From: Streptomyces lacrimifluminis
Lineage (GTDB): Bacteria > Actinomycetota > Actinomycetes > Streptomycetales > Streptomycetaceae
Reading direction: 5' to 3'
Length of the DNA: 64,000 bases
NCBI RefSeq assembly: GCF_014646095.1
Contig: NZ_BMMU01000006.1
Coordinates: 124,001 to 188,000, forward strand
Position numbers and translations under genes: made by a program. Of the stretch, positions 55,881 to 64,000 are shown in pieces (within the stretch, counting starts at the first letter, position 1; each line of letters starts with the position of its first letter). Below the pieces are notes generated by a model. That model worked only from the letters and a program-made list of their open reading frames with translations. It did not search any database and was not told the origin of the DNA.

Positions 55881-58800
55881 TCAGCACTTCTTTCCCTTGC
55901 AGGGCTCACCCCGCTTGTTGGCGATCTTCACGATCAGCCCTTCGTTGCCCGTGCCGTTGGCCAGGGTCAGCCGGTAGGGGCCGAAGACCGGGTTGTCCGG
56001 CAGGACGTAGCCCTCGGGGACGTCCTTCTCCACGAGGTAGTACGTGCCGATCCGGTTCTCGTCGAAGGAGCACTTGCCCGTCCGGCCGGTGACGCAGTCG
56101 CCGACCATCCGGTCCCGTTTGGCGCCGTTTCGCTGGAGGCCGGACTTGCCGTTGCTGTCGGCCCACAGCTGGAAGACCGCGCCGCGCAACGGCTTGCCGG
56201 TCTTCTTGTCGGTCTTGACGACCGTCAGCGCCAACTCCTTGACCAGGCCCGCGTCGAGGGTGAGATCCTCGCGGTTGCCCGGGCCGAGGGTGACCACGGG
56301 GGAGCAGCCGCCGGTCGGGTCGACGACCGAGTCGTCACCCGTGCCGCCCGCGTTCTGCCGGGTCCAGAGGTAGCCGCGCGGGCTGCGGAAGCAGACCTTG
56401 TAGCGCCCGTCGGGTAGGTCCGCGAACAGGTACTTCCCGGCCGCGTCCGTCCTGGTGGTCCTGATCACGTCACCCGTGGCGGGGTCGATGAGCTCGACCG
56501 GAACGTCCTTCGCACCGGGCTCACCCGGGTCCTGGATGCCGTTGCCGTTGGTGTCGTACCAGACGTAGTCACCCAGCCTGTTGAGCTCGACGAGACCCGC
56601 GTCGAGGGTGAGGTCCTGGCGGTTGCCCGGGCCGAGGGTGACCACGGGGGAGCACCCGGTGGTCGGGTCGACGACCGAGTCGTCACCGACCCCGCCCGCG
56701 TTCTGCCTGGTCCAGGCATAGCCGCCCGGCTTCACGAAGCAGACCTTGTACCTGCCGTCGGCCAGCTCGTCGAAGAGGTACTTGCCGGCGGCGTCGGTCC
56801 TGACGGTCCTCAGCAGGTCGCCGTTGCCGTTGTACAGGTTGACGGTGACGTCCGGAGCCGGCGGCTCGCCCCGGTCCTGGATGTCGTTGCCGTTGGTGTC
56901 GTACCAGACGTAGTCGCCCAGCTTGTTGACCGGACCGACCAGACCCGCGTCGATCGTGTGGTTGACGTTGCCGGGGTCGCCGACGGTCACCGTGGTCCGG
57001 CCCGCCGAGTCGACGTTCGAGTCGAGCGCACGGTCGGAACCGGCACCCTGCTGGGTCCACTTCAGCTCCGCCATCGTCGGGGAGCCGGGCAGCGTCGACG
57101 GGTCGATGCCGCTGTGGTCGAAGGTGGCCGCGTACGCCGTGTTGGGTCGCAGGCCCTCCTCGGTGCCCAGGTAGTACTCGCCGTTGGCGTCGGTCGTGGT
57201 GGTCAGCGGCGGCCCGGTCGGCGGGGTCAGCGTGACGCGGACGCCCGCCACGGGCGGCTCGGACGGGTCCTGGACGCCGTTGCCGTTCGAGTCGTACCAG
57301 ACCCGGTTGCCGATCTGGACGGGCGCCTGGTCACAGACGAGTTCCAGGTCGGCGAGACCGTTGGCCTTGCCGAACAGGTTCTGGCGGAGAGCGGTGTCGC
57401 CGTCCCAGGTGGACTGCACGAGGAGGTTGCCCTCGATCGCTCCGCTGTCCGCGGTCCAGCGGCGGACCCCCTGCTCGTAGGGGTTGTACGGGTCGTAGAC
57501 CGTGCTCCACAGCTTGTTGCGGTACGGCTGGAGCGCCAGGCCGCCCTCACCGATCTGGTCGTGGACCGCGTCGAAGAGGGTCGTGAAGTCGTCGTAGAAC
57601 TCGCCGTTGCCCGGCCCCTCGAGGTTGCCCGGCAGATTGCCGGTCAGCGAACCGCAGGAGCCGTTGGTCTCCAGCGTGTACGTCGTCCCGGACTTGCAGG
57701 CGCGCAGTACGTCACCGGCGGCGATGCCGCTGACCAGCACATCCGTGCCGCCGTTGTAGGGGTAGGTGCTGGCACCCGTCATGTCGCCGAACCGGTCGCG
57801 GTAGCCGAGCACCAGGTCACCGTTGTCGGCGATCTCGATGTTGGACAGCATCGGCTGCGGCGCGGAGATGAAGGCGTGCTCCTCCCGGTCCGGGACGCGC
57901 TCGTTCCAGGCCTCCCACATGGCGCTCATGCGCTGGCCGACCGTGGACGGCTTCTCGCAGCGGTAGGCGTCGGCCGGCAGACCGGTGAACCGGTAGGCAC
58001 AGCCGCGCGGGTAGTTCAGCGCGTGCGTGAAGATCTCGCTGAACGTGCCGTTCGTGAACTCGTAGACGTGCGAGCTCAGTTGCGACGGGTCGCCCCACTG
58101 GAGGTCCGAGGTGACGGTCGTCTCCGCGCCGCACACCCCGCCGACCAGTACGCGCTTGCCGCGCACGCCGATGCCGTACGGGTGCCACTGGCCGACACAG
58201 GCCCGCGGCCTCGGGATGTCGTACGACGTCTGTGTGCCGGGCGTGACGGAGTCGCCGGAGCCCGTGATGGCCACGCTGTACAGCTTGGAGTCGTTGAGGT
58301 TGACCGCGTACAGCGTCCTTCCGTCGCCGGAGACGTCGACATCGCCGATGCCCTCGCGGCCGACCTTGCTGTAGACGGCGTTGTCGTGCAGCCAGTTGTC
58401 GGTGGTCTCGTGGGCGGTGAGCGTGCCGGGCAGCGTGACGAAGGTGTCGACGGCGTTGTCGGTGCCGAACTGGCGGTAGATCGTGTTGGTGGCACCCGCC
58501 GGGCCGTAGGCCGTGTGCCGCTTGACCAGCGTGCCCATGTACTTGTTGCCGGTGCGGTCCGCGCCGATGCCGAACACGGCCTGCTGCTTCGTGTTGTCGG
58601 TCAGCTGGGTGACGGTCCCGCCGGGGGTGGTGTTCGTGAAGTCCCCGCCGAAGGACACCAGGCCCTTGTAGGTGTCGGGGGCGTCACCCTTGGCGAGGTT
58701 GCAGGTGACCAGGGTCGGGTTCTCCTGGCAGTAGAGGCCGGGATCCCAGAAACCGGTGGTGTACGTGACGTTCGTACCGCCGGAGACGTCGACGAAGCCG

Positions 58801-59300
58801 ACGCTGCTGCGGATGACGTCGGCGCCCGTGCCCAGGCCCGCGACGGCGGGGGAGAGGTTGTCGGGGTCCGGGTTGGTGACCTGGATGCGGTACTTGCCGC
58901 CGGTGAGCTCGGAAGTGGCCGCGAAGGTGGCGGTGCCGTCGGCCCCGGTCGTCGCGTTCCGGACCTGGCCGGCGTCGTCCGTCAGGGTGACCCTGACGCC
59001 GGCGAGGCCCGGCTCCAGCACGCTGTCGTACGCGCCGTCGGCGTCCACCTCGGTGACGACCCGCACGGTCACGGTGCCGTCGCCGGGAGCGGCGGCGCGC
59101 GTGGACGCGGTGAGCGGGCCGAGCCCGGTGACCGCGACGGCCGGTGAACCGGTCGCGATCAGCGCGAGACTCAGACCGGTCAGACCGGCCAGCCGTCTCC
59201 GCCGTCCGGGCGGAGCGTCGTGCACGCGCCGGCGCGAGGCGCCGGTGCCTGGTTCTGCTCTCAACACTGTGTCCTCGTCTCGTGGAGCGAACACCCCCAT
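55881..59300 (-). CDS. Large secreted SdrD-B / SpaA surface protein
   Basis: 1139 residues. A long basic leader precedes a signal helix (~33-70). A Cna/SdrD-type beta domain (~75-170) and a large propeller-like region (~180-645) follow, then three SdrD_B modules (NRVWYDSNGNGVQDPSEPPVAG; LGDYVWYDTNGNDIQDRGEP; LGDYVWYDTNGNGIQDPGEP) and a SpaA-type Ig domain (VVKTDKKTGKPLRGAVFQLW, ending NEGLIVKIANKRGEPCKGKKC). There is no LPxTG or C-terminal membrane helix, so it is probably released or held by another means. Start uncertain: ATG at 59300 has no ribosome site; GTG at 59267 is an alternative. Confidence 0.85.
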   Translation of the reverse strand: MGVFAPRDEDTVLRAEPGTGASRRRVHDAPPGRRRRLAGLTGLSLALIATGSPAVAVTGLGPLTASTRAAAPGDGTVTVRVVTEVDADGAYDSVLEPGLAGVRVTLTDDAGQVRNATTGADGTATFAATSELTGGKYRIQVTNPDPDNLSPAVAGLGTGADVIRSSVGFVDVSGGTNVTYTTGFWDPGLYCQENPTLVTCNLAKGDAPDTYKGLVSFGGDFTNTTPGGTVTQLTDNTKQQAVFGIGADRTGNKYMGTLVKRHTAYGPAGATNTIYRQFGTDNAVDTFVTLPGTLTAHETTDNWLHDNAVYSKVGREGIGDVDVSGDGRTLYAVNLNDSKLYSVAITGSGDSVTPGTQTSYDIPRPRACVGQWHPYGIGVRGKRVLVGGVCGAETTVTSDLQWGDPSQLSSHVYEFTNGTFSEIFTHALNYPRGCAYRFTGLPADAYRCEKPSTVGQRMSAMWEAWNERVPDREEHAFISAPQPMLSNIEIADNGDLVLGYRDRFGDMTGASTYPYNGGTDVLVSGIAAGDVLRACKSGTTYTLETNGSCGSLTGNLPGNLEGPGNGEFYDDFTTLFDAVHDQIGEGGLALQPYRNKLWSTVYDPYNPYEQGVRRWTADSGAIEGNLLVQSTWDGDTALRQNLFGKANGLADLELVCDQAPVQIGNRVWYDSNGNGVQDPSEPPVAGVRVTLTPPTGPPLTTTTDANGEYYLGTEEGLRPNTAYAATFDHSGIDPSTLPGSPTMAELKWTQQGAGSDRALDSNVDSAGRTTVTVGDPGNVNHTIDAGLVGPVNKLGDYVWYDTNGNDIQDRGEPPAPDVTVNLYNGNGDLLRTVRTDAAGKYLFDELADGRYKVCFVKPGGYAWTRQNAGGVGDDSVVDPTTGCSPVVTLGPGNRQDLTLDAGLVELNRLGDYVWYDTNGNGIQDPGEPGAKDVPVELIDPATGDVIRTTRTDAAGKYLFADLPDGRYKVCFRSPRGYLWTRQNAGGTGDDSVVDPTGGCSPVVTLGPGNREDLTLDAGLVKELALTVVKTDKKTGKPLRGAVFQLWADSNGKSGLQRNGAKRDRMVGDCVTGRTGKCSFDENRIGTYYLVEKDVPEGYVLPDNPVFGPYRLTLANGTGNEGLIVKIANKRGEPCKGKKC
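56235..56930. repeat. Two near-identical 348-bp SdrD_B modules
   Basis: The blocks at about 56235-56582 and 56583-56930 encode very similar SdrD_B modules with long stretches of identical DNA, for example the GGGTCGACGACCGAGTCGTC segment 348 bp apart. The third module upstream is more diverged. Unequal crossing-over could change the copy number. Confidence 0.8.
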
Positions 59301-59556
59301 CGAGCTATGTATGGGATCGGTGAAGAAGATCGAATCGACCCGTTAGGAGGAAAAACCCGATTATCGGACATGTCGGGTGGGGTCATCAGGGGTGTGGCGG
59401 ACGTCCCGTGGTGGTCTCGCGGGTGCGTATGGGTTCCGTCAAGAGCGGGCGGGCGGCCGTATGGGAGCCGTCAACGGGGTCCGGATCCGGCCACGGAGGA
59501 GCTTTGCTCTGACTGTCCGAACCGATCCACACCTCACGTCTCGCTAGGAGCTCGCG
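59301..59556 (+). promoter_or_regulatory. kdp upstream region with two direct repeats
   Basis: CGTATGGGTTCCGTCAA (59426-59442) and CGTATGGGAGCCGTCAA (59458-59474) agree at 15 of 17 positions and are 32 bp apart, about three helical turns. They lie ~80 bp ahead of the first small ORF and suit binding of a response regulator such as KdpE. Later, GAGC-TTT-GCTC forms a small dyad. Confidence 0.5.
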
Positions 59557-59640
59557 ATGGCCGATCTGGCCTTCGTCGTCACCACGATCGCGGTGTTCGC
59601 GCTGGTGGCTCTCGTCGCCAAGGGGGTGACGAAGCTGTGA
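59557..59640 (+). CDS. 27-residue membrane peptide preceding kdpF
   Basis: ATG at 59557 with AGGAG 6 bp upstream. The peptide [20 protein letters not shown] plus a short AKGVTKL tail is one membrane helix. Its stop overlaps the kdpF start as GTGA. It resembles KdpF in size and character but is a separate gene. Confidence 0.75.
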   Translation: MADLAFVVTTIAVFALVALVAKGVTKL

Positions 59641-59726
59641 CCGCCGAAAACACTGTCGGCCTGGTCGTGGCCGTCGCCCTGCTGGGCTATCTCGTTCTCG
59701 CCCTGATCTTTCCGGAGAGGTTCTGA
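59637..59726 (+). CDS. kdpF: KdpF, small subunit of the potassium-transporting ATPase
   Basis: 29 residues from the GTG at 59637, coupled to the preceding peptide. A single helix ([23 protein letters not shown]); the GYLVxALxxPERF ending is the KdpF signature. It stabilises the KdpABC complex by sitting beside KdpA. Confidence 0.9.
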   Translation: MTAENTVGLVVAVALLGYLVLALIFPERF

Positions 59727-59734
59727 GCCACGTC

Positions 59735-61399
59735 ATGGGTCCCGTACTCGCCGGCGTGCTCCAGTTGCTCGCCCTCATCGGGGCACTGGCGCTCGCCCAC
59801 ATCCCGCTCGGCAACCACATGGCCAAGGTCTACTCATCCGACCGGCACTGGCGTGTCGAGAAGTGGATCTACCAGGGCATCGGTGCCGACCCGGACACGC
59901 AGATGCGCTGGCCCGCGTACCTGCGCGGTGTCCTCGCCTTCTCCGCCGCGGGTGTCCTGTTCCTCTACCTGCTCCAGCGGCTCCAGGGCGTCCTGCCGGG
60001 GTCGCTCGGGTTCTCCTCGATCGACCCGGACCAGGCGTTCAACACCGCCGTGTCCTTCGTGACGAACACCAACTGGCAGTCCTACTACGGCGAGCAGACC
60101 ATGGGCCACCTCGTCCAGACCGCCGGTCTCGCCGTGCAGAACTTCGTCTCCGCGGCCGTCGGCATCGCCGTCGCGGTGGCCCTCGTCCGCGGGTTCGCCC
60201 GCTCGCGCACCGGTGAGCTGGGCAACTTCTGGTCCGACCTGGTGCGTGGTGTCGTACGCGTTCTGCTGCCGTTCTCGCTCGTCGTCGCGGTCGTGCTGGT
60301 CGCGTGCGGTGTCATCCAGAACTTCTCCGGCATCCACGAGGTCGGCCAGTTCACGGGCGGGTCGCAGCAGTGGAACGGGGGCGCTGTCGCCTCGCAGGAG
60401 GCCATCAAGGAGATCGGCACCAACGGGGGCGGCTACTTCAACGCCAACTCCGCGCACCCCTTCGAGAACCCGACGCCGTTCACCAACCTGCTGCAGATCT
60501 TCCTGATGCTGGTGATCCCGTTCGCGCTCACCCGCACGTTCGGGGTCATGGTCGGCTCGGTCAGGCAGGGCTACGCGATCCTCGCGACCATGGCCACCAT
60601 CTGGGTCGGCTTCGTCGCCCTGACGATGTGGAGCGAGTTCGCCCACCACGGGCCGGCGCTGCAGATCGCCGGGGGTGCGATGGAGGGCAAGGAGACCCGG
60701 TTCGGGGTCGGAGCCTCGTCCATCTTCGCGGTGTCGACCACGCTGACCTCCACGGGGGCGGTGGACTCCTTCCACTCCTCGTTCACCGGGCTCGGCGGCG
60801 GCATCACCATGCTCGGCATGATGCTGGGCGAGATCGCGCCCGGTGGCACCGGTTCCGGCCTCTACGGCATGCTGATCATGGCGGTCGTCGCGGTGTTCAT
60901 CGCGGGGCTCATGGTCGGCCGTACGCCCGAGTACCTCGGCAAGAAGATCGGTACCCGTGAGATCAAGTTCGCGGCCTGCTACATCCTGATCACCCCGGCC
61001 CTGGTGCTCGTCTTCACCGCTGCGGCGATGGCCCTGCCGACTCCGGGCCACTCGATGACCAACAGCGGGGCGCACGGCTTCTCCGAGATCCTGTACGCCT
61101 ACACCTCCGCGTCGAACAACAACGGCTCGGCCTTCGCCGGGCTGAACGCGGACACCCAGTGGTTCAACACCACGCTGGGGCTGGCCATGGTCCTGGGCCG
61201 GTTCCTGCCGATGGTGTTCGTCCTGGCGCTGGCCGGTTCGCTGGCCGAACAGCAGCCGGTCCCGGTCACCGCGGGCACCCTGCGGACCGAGAAACCCCTG
61301 TTCACCGGTCTGCTGGTGGGCGCGATCCTCATCATCACCGGCCTGACCTACTTCCCGGCTCTGGCACTGGGGCCGCTGGCCGAGGGGCTGGCGTCATGA
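59735..61399 (+). CDS. kdpA: KdpA, potassium channel-like subunit
   Basis: 554 residues, about ten membrane helices. The conserved [18 protein letters not shown] lies near residues 232-250, and the other selectivity-filter loops ([50 protein letters not shown]) are intact. It binds and admits K+ at micromolar levels. Stop overlaps kdpB by 4 bp. Confidence 0.97.
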   Translation: MGPVLAGVLQLLALIGALALAHIPLGNHMAKVYSSDRHWRVEKWIYQGIGADPDTQMRWPAYLRGVLAFSAAGVLFLYLLQRLQGVLPGSLGFSSIDPDQAFNTAVSFVTNTNWQSYYGEQTMGHLVQTAGLAVQNFVSAAVGIAVAVALVRGFARSRTGELGNFWSDLVRGVVRVLLPFSLVVAVVLVACGVIQNFSGIHEVGQFTGGSQQWNGGAVASQEAIKEIGTNGGGYFNANSAHPFENPTPFTNLLQIFLMLVIPFALTRTFGVMVGSVRQGYAILATMATIWVGFVALTMWSEFAHHGPALQIAGGAMEGKETRFGVGASSIFAVSTTLTSTGAVDSFHSSFTGLGGGITMLGMMLGEIAPGGTGSGLYGMLIMAVVAVFIAGLMVGRTPEYLGKKIGTREIKFAACYILITPALVLVFTAAAMALPTPGHSMTNSGAHGFSEILYAYTSASNNNGSAFAGLNADTQWFNTTLGLAMVLGRFLPMVFVLALAGSLAEQQPVPVTAGTLRTEKPLFTGLLVGAILIITGLTYFPALALGPLAEGLAS

Positions 61400-63564
61400 C
61401 CACCGAATCAACCGCAGTTACTGAATCAACCGAATCAACCGACACGACCGAGCAAGAGGACGCGATGTCCGCAGCCACTCCGACCCGGGCGCCGCACAGC
61501 GACCTGCCCACCGGGCACCGGCCCGCCGAAAGCCGTGTCGGCGCGGGCCTCTTCGACCCCGGGCAGTTGCTGAGGTCGCTGCCGGACGCCTGCCGCAAGC
61601 TCGACCCGCGGGTGATGGTCAAGTCCCCTGTGATGTTCGTGGTGCTGGTCGGGTCCGTGCTGACCACGGTCTTCTCCTTCAAGGACCCGGGCGACTGGTT
61701 CGGCTGGACCATCAGCGCCTGGCTCTGGCTGACCGTGATCTTCGCCAACCTGGCGGAGGCGGTCGCCGAGGGGCGCGGCAAGGCCCAGGCGGACACCCTG
61801 CGCAAGGCCAAGACGGACACGGTCGCGCGGCGTCTGACCGGAGCCGGAGAGGAGCGGGTGGCCGGGACCGAGCTGCGCATCGGCGACCGCGTCGTCTGCG
61901 AGGCGGGCGACATCATCCCCGGGGACGGTGACGTCGTCGAGGGTGTGGCGTCCGTCGACGAGTCGGCCATCACCGGAGAGTCGGCGCCGGTCATCCGGGA
62001 GTCGGGCGGCGACCGGTCGGCCGTCACCGGCGGTACGAAGGTGCTGTCCGACCGGATCGTCGTCAAGATCACGACGAAGCCCGGCGAGACCTTCATCGAC
62101 CGCATGATCAGCCTGGTCGAGGGCGCGGCCCGGCAGAAGACGCCGAACGAGATCGCGCTGAACATCCTGCTGGCCTCGCTGACCATCGTCTTCCTGCTCG
62201 CGGTGGCCACCCTGCCGCCGCTCGCGGACTACGCGGGCACCCATCTGACGATGGTCGTCCTGGTGGCGCTGCTGGTCTGCCTCATCCCGACCACGATCGG
62301 CGCGCTGCTCTCCGCGATCGGCATCGCGGGCATGGACCGGCTGGTGCAGAGGAACGTGCTGGCGATGTCCGGCCGGGCTGTCGAGGCCGCCGGTGACGTC
62401 TCCACGCTGCTGCTGGACAAGACGGGCACCATCACGCTCGGCAACCGGCAGGCCGCCGAGTTCGTGCCGGTGGCCGGGACGACGGAGGCCGAGGTGGCGG
62501 ACGCCGCCCAGCTGTCCTCGCTGGCGGACGAGACGCCCGAGGGCCGGTCCGTCGTCGTGCTGGCCAAGGAGAAGTACGGGCTGCGCGAGCGCCACCAGGG
62601 TGAGTTGGCGGGCGCCGAGTGGATCGCCTTCACCGCCCAGACCCGGATGTCCGGCGTGGACGTGGACGGCAGGAGGATCCGCAAGGGTGCCGCCGGTTCG
62701 GTCGTCGCCTGGGTGGTGGAGCAGGGCGGTGTGGTGTCCGGGGACGCCGGTGCGCTCACCGACCGGATCTCCGGGGCGGGCGGCACACCGTTGCTCGTGG
62801 CCGTCGAAGACGCCGACGGGGCACGGGTGTTGGGCGTCATCCACCTCAAGGACGTCGTCAAGGAGGGCATGCGGGAGCGGTTCGACGAGCTGCGCCGGAT
62901 GGGCATCAGGACCGTCATGATCACGGGCGACAACCCGCTGACCGCCAAGGCCATCGCCGAGGAGGCGGGCGTCGACGACTTCCTCGCGGAGGCCACCCCC
63001 GAGGACAAGATGGCCCTCATCAAGCGGGAGCAGGCGGGCGGCAAACTGGTCGCGATGACCGGCGACGGCACGAACGACGCGCCCGCGCTCGCCCAGGCCG
63101 ACGTCGGCGTTGCCATGAACACGGGTACGTCGGCGGCGAAGGAGGCCGGCAACATGGTCGACCTCGACTCGGACCCGACGAAGCTGATCGAGATCGTCGA
63201 GATCGGCAAGCAACTCCTCATCACCCGGGGTGCGTTGACGACGTTCTCCATCGCCAACGACGTCGCGAAGTACTTCGCGATCATCCCGGCCCTGTTCGCG
63301 GCCGTCTATCCGGGCCTCGACAGGCTCAACATCATGAACCTGTCCTCGCCCGACTCCGCGATCCTCTCCGCGGTCATCTTCAACGCGCTGATCATCATCG
63401 CGCTGGTGCCGCTCGCGCTGCGGGGTGTGCGGTACAGGCCGATGAGCGCTGACCGGATGCTCCGCCGCAACCTCGGGATCTACGGCATCGGCGGCCTGAT
63501 CGCCCCCTTCATCGGCATCAAGATCATCGACCTGCTCATCTCCCTCATCCCCGGAATCGGCTGA
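61396..63564 (+). CDS. kdpB: KdpB, P-type ATPase subunit
   Basis: 722 residues. The phosphorylated Asp341 is in DKTGT; the actuator loop SAITGES and the hinge [16 protein letters not shown] are complete, as is the [11 protein letters not shown] segment. The N-terminus is extended by a [13 protein letters not shown] run coded by GAATCAACC repeats; a second ATG at 61465 (MSAATPT) has its own AGAGGA site and may be the true start. ATP hydrolysis here drives K+ through KdpA. Confidence 0.96.
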   Translation: MTTESTAVTESTESTDTTEQEDAMSAATPTRAPHSDLPTGHRPAESRVGAGLFDPGQLLRSLPDACRKLDPRVMVKSPVMFVVLVGSVLTTVFSFKDPGDWFGWTISAWLWLTVIFANLAEAVAEGRGKAQADTLRKAKTDTVARRLTGAGEERVAGTELRIGDRVVCEAGDIIPGDGDVVEGVASVDESAITGESAPVIRESGGDRSAVTGGTKVLSDRIVVKITTKPGETFIDRMISLVEGAARQKTPNEIALNILLASLTIVFLLAVATLPPLADYAGTHLTMVVLVALLVCLIPTTIGALLSAIGIAGMDRLVQRNVLAMSGRAVEAAGDVSTLLLDKTGTITLGNRQAAEFVPVAGTTEAEVADAAQLSSLADETPEGRSVVVLAKEKYGLRERHQGELAGAEWIAFTAQTRMSGVDVDGRRIRKGAAGSVVAWVVEQGGVVSGDAGALTDRISGAGGTPLLVAVEDADGARVLGVIHLKDVVKEGMRERFDELRRMGIRTVMITGDNPLTAKAIAEEAGVDDFLAEATPEDKMALIKREQAGGKLVAMTGDGTNDAPALAQADVGVAMNTGTSAAKEAGNMVDLDSDPTKLIEIVEIGKQLLITRGALTTFSIANDVAKYFAIIPALFAAVYPGLDRLNIMNLSSPDSAILSAVIFNALIIIALVPLALRGVRYRPMSADRMLRRNLGIYGIGGLIAPFIGIKIIDLLISLIPGIG

Positions 63565-63568
63565 TCCC

Positions 63569-64000
63569 ATGAACAACTCGGTTACGAACACTGCCCGGTT
63601 GCTGGGAGCGGGGCTGCGTGCCCTGCTGGTGTTGACCGTGCTCACAGGTGTGATCTACCCGCTGGCCGTCACAGGTGTTGCCCAGGCAGTCTTCCCCGGC
63701 ACGGCGAACGGCTCGGAGATCAAGTCCGAGGGGAAGGTGGTGGGTTCCTCGCTGATCGGTCAACAGAAGTACAGCCTGGACTACTTCCAGCCCCGTCCGG
63801 CCAACGGCCTGGGTGTGAACTCGGTCAACACGCAGTACAGGCTGATCCTGTCCGGCGCGACCAACCGCTCCGCCGACAACCCCGACCTGATCAAGTGGGT
63901 CAAGGAGGCGAAGGCCAAGGTCGTCAGGGACAACTCGACCGCCGATCACAAGGTCAGCCCGTCCGACGTACCCGCCGACGCGGTCACGTCCTCCGGCTCC
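63569..64000 (+). CDS. kdpC: KdpC subunit, truncated by the window end
   Basis: 144 residues are visible; the gene continues past 64000 (family length ~190-200). One N-terminal membrane helix (LLVLTVLTGVIYPLAVTGVAQAVFP) then the periplasmic domain with IGQQ and FQPRPA, both typical of KdpC. It is 4 bp after kdpB. kdpD/kdpE, if present, lie outside. Confidence 0.95.
   Translation, partial: MNNSVTNTARLLGAGLRALLVLTVLTGVIYPLAVTGVAQAVFPGTANGSEIKSEGKVVGSSLIGQQKYSLDYFQPRPANGLGVNSVNTQYRLILSGATNRSADNPDLIKWVKEAKAKVVRDNSTADHKVSPSDVPADAVTSSGS

Noticed and set aside
59301..59556. c-di-AMP (ydaO-type) riboswitch upstream of kdp
   Set aside because: Considered because such riboswitches control potassium genes, but I could not find the expected paired stems; only direct repeats are visible.
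61435..63645. 736-codon open frame opposite kdpB
   Set aside because: Antisense shadow of a clear KdpB gene; its residues are Arg/Asp/Gly/Val-biased without motifs.

Overview
The window is ordinary-looking actinomycete chromosome, almost certainly Streptomyces. GC is very high, third codon positions are strongly G/C (long open frames opposite most genes), GTG starts are common, ATGA/GTGA overlaps are frequent, and there are typical Streptomyces genes such as a covalent-FAD alditol oxidase (AldO type) and PPOX-fold, DUF2637 and PucR proteins. I see no rRNA, tRNA, CRISPR array, prophage or intact insertion sequence. The only mobile-element trace is a decayed transposase-like remnant near 45.3 kb.

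Layout. 0-5 kb: an exported PHP-domain metallohydrolase with a small partner gene, then a three-gene ABC-2 exporter on the minus strand. 5-12.6 kb: a galactoside-use operon on the minus strand (ROK regulator, binding lipoprotein, two permeases, lacZ). 12.7-19 kb: alditol oxidase, a radical SAM protein with unusual cysteine spacing, an ECF sigma/zinc anti-sigma/membrane/cellulose-binding fusion, and 6-phosphogluconate dehydrogenase. 18.9-22.8 kb: a possible leader peptide ahead of rsgA, the overlapping Ada-AlkA and Ogt repair genes, and a PPOX-fold flavoprotein. 22.9-34.2 kb: single-gene units (SGNH hydrolase, DUF456, PP2C-like, membrane-bound HTH protein, two small secreted proteins, GHKL ATPase, DUF2637, FhuF-like reductase with an iron box, GntR regulator).

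34.2-44.1 kb: a TPR-like protein, then a PucR regulator divergent from a purine catabolism operon (xanthine dehydrogenase FAD, 2Fe-2S and molybdenum subunits, AzgA-type purine permease, XdhC-like maturation factor). 44.2-47.4 kb: a degenerate GyrB-type ATPase, the transposase remnant, an SRPBCC protein and a P450. 47.5-51.4 kb: a second sugar ABC importer with a palindromic operator but no local regulator or hydrolase. 51.6-59.3 kb: secreted and envelope proteins (L,D-transpeptidase, DyP peroxidase, beta-helix lipoprotein, membrane-anchored protein, large SdrD-B/SpaA protein). 59.5-64 kb: the high-affinity potassium operon kdpFABC, with kdpC running off the end, preceded by an extra 27-residue membrane peptide.

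Features that deserve attention: the one-polypeptide sigma/anti-sigma/CBM2 protein; the CX8CX2C radical SAM protein; the short ORF and alternative hairpins over the rsgA start; a dispersed palindromic repeat that sits just downstream of several genes and appears to have entered alkA in frame; a 58-bp-arm hairpin inside the xanthine dehydrogenase cluster; and a His-rich leader in front of a Tat signal. All identifications rest on reading motifs and remembered family features; no database search was possible.
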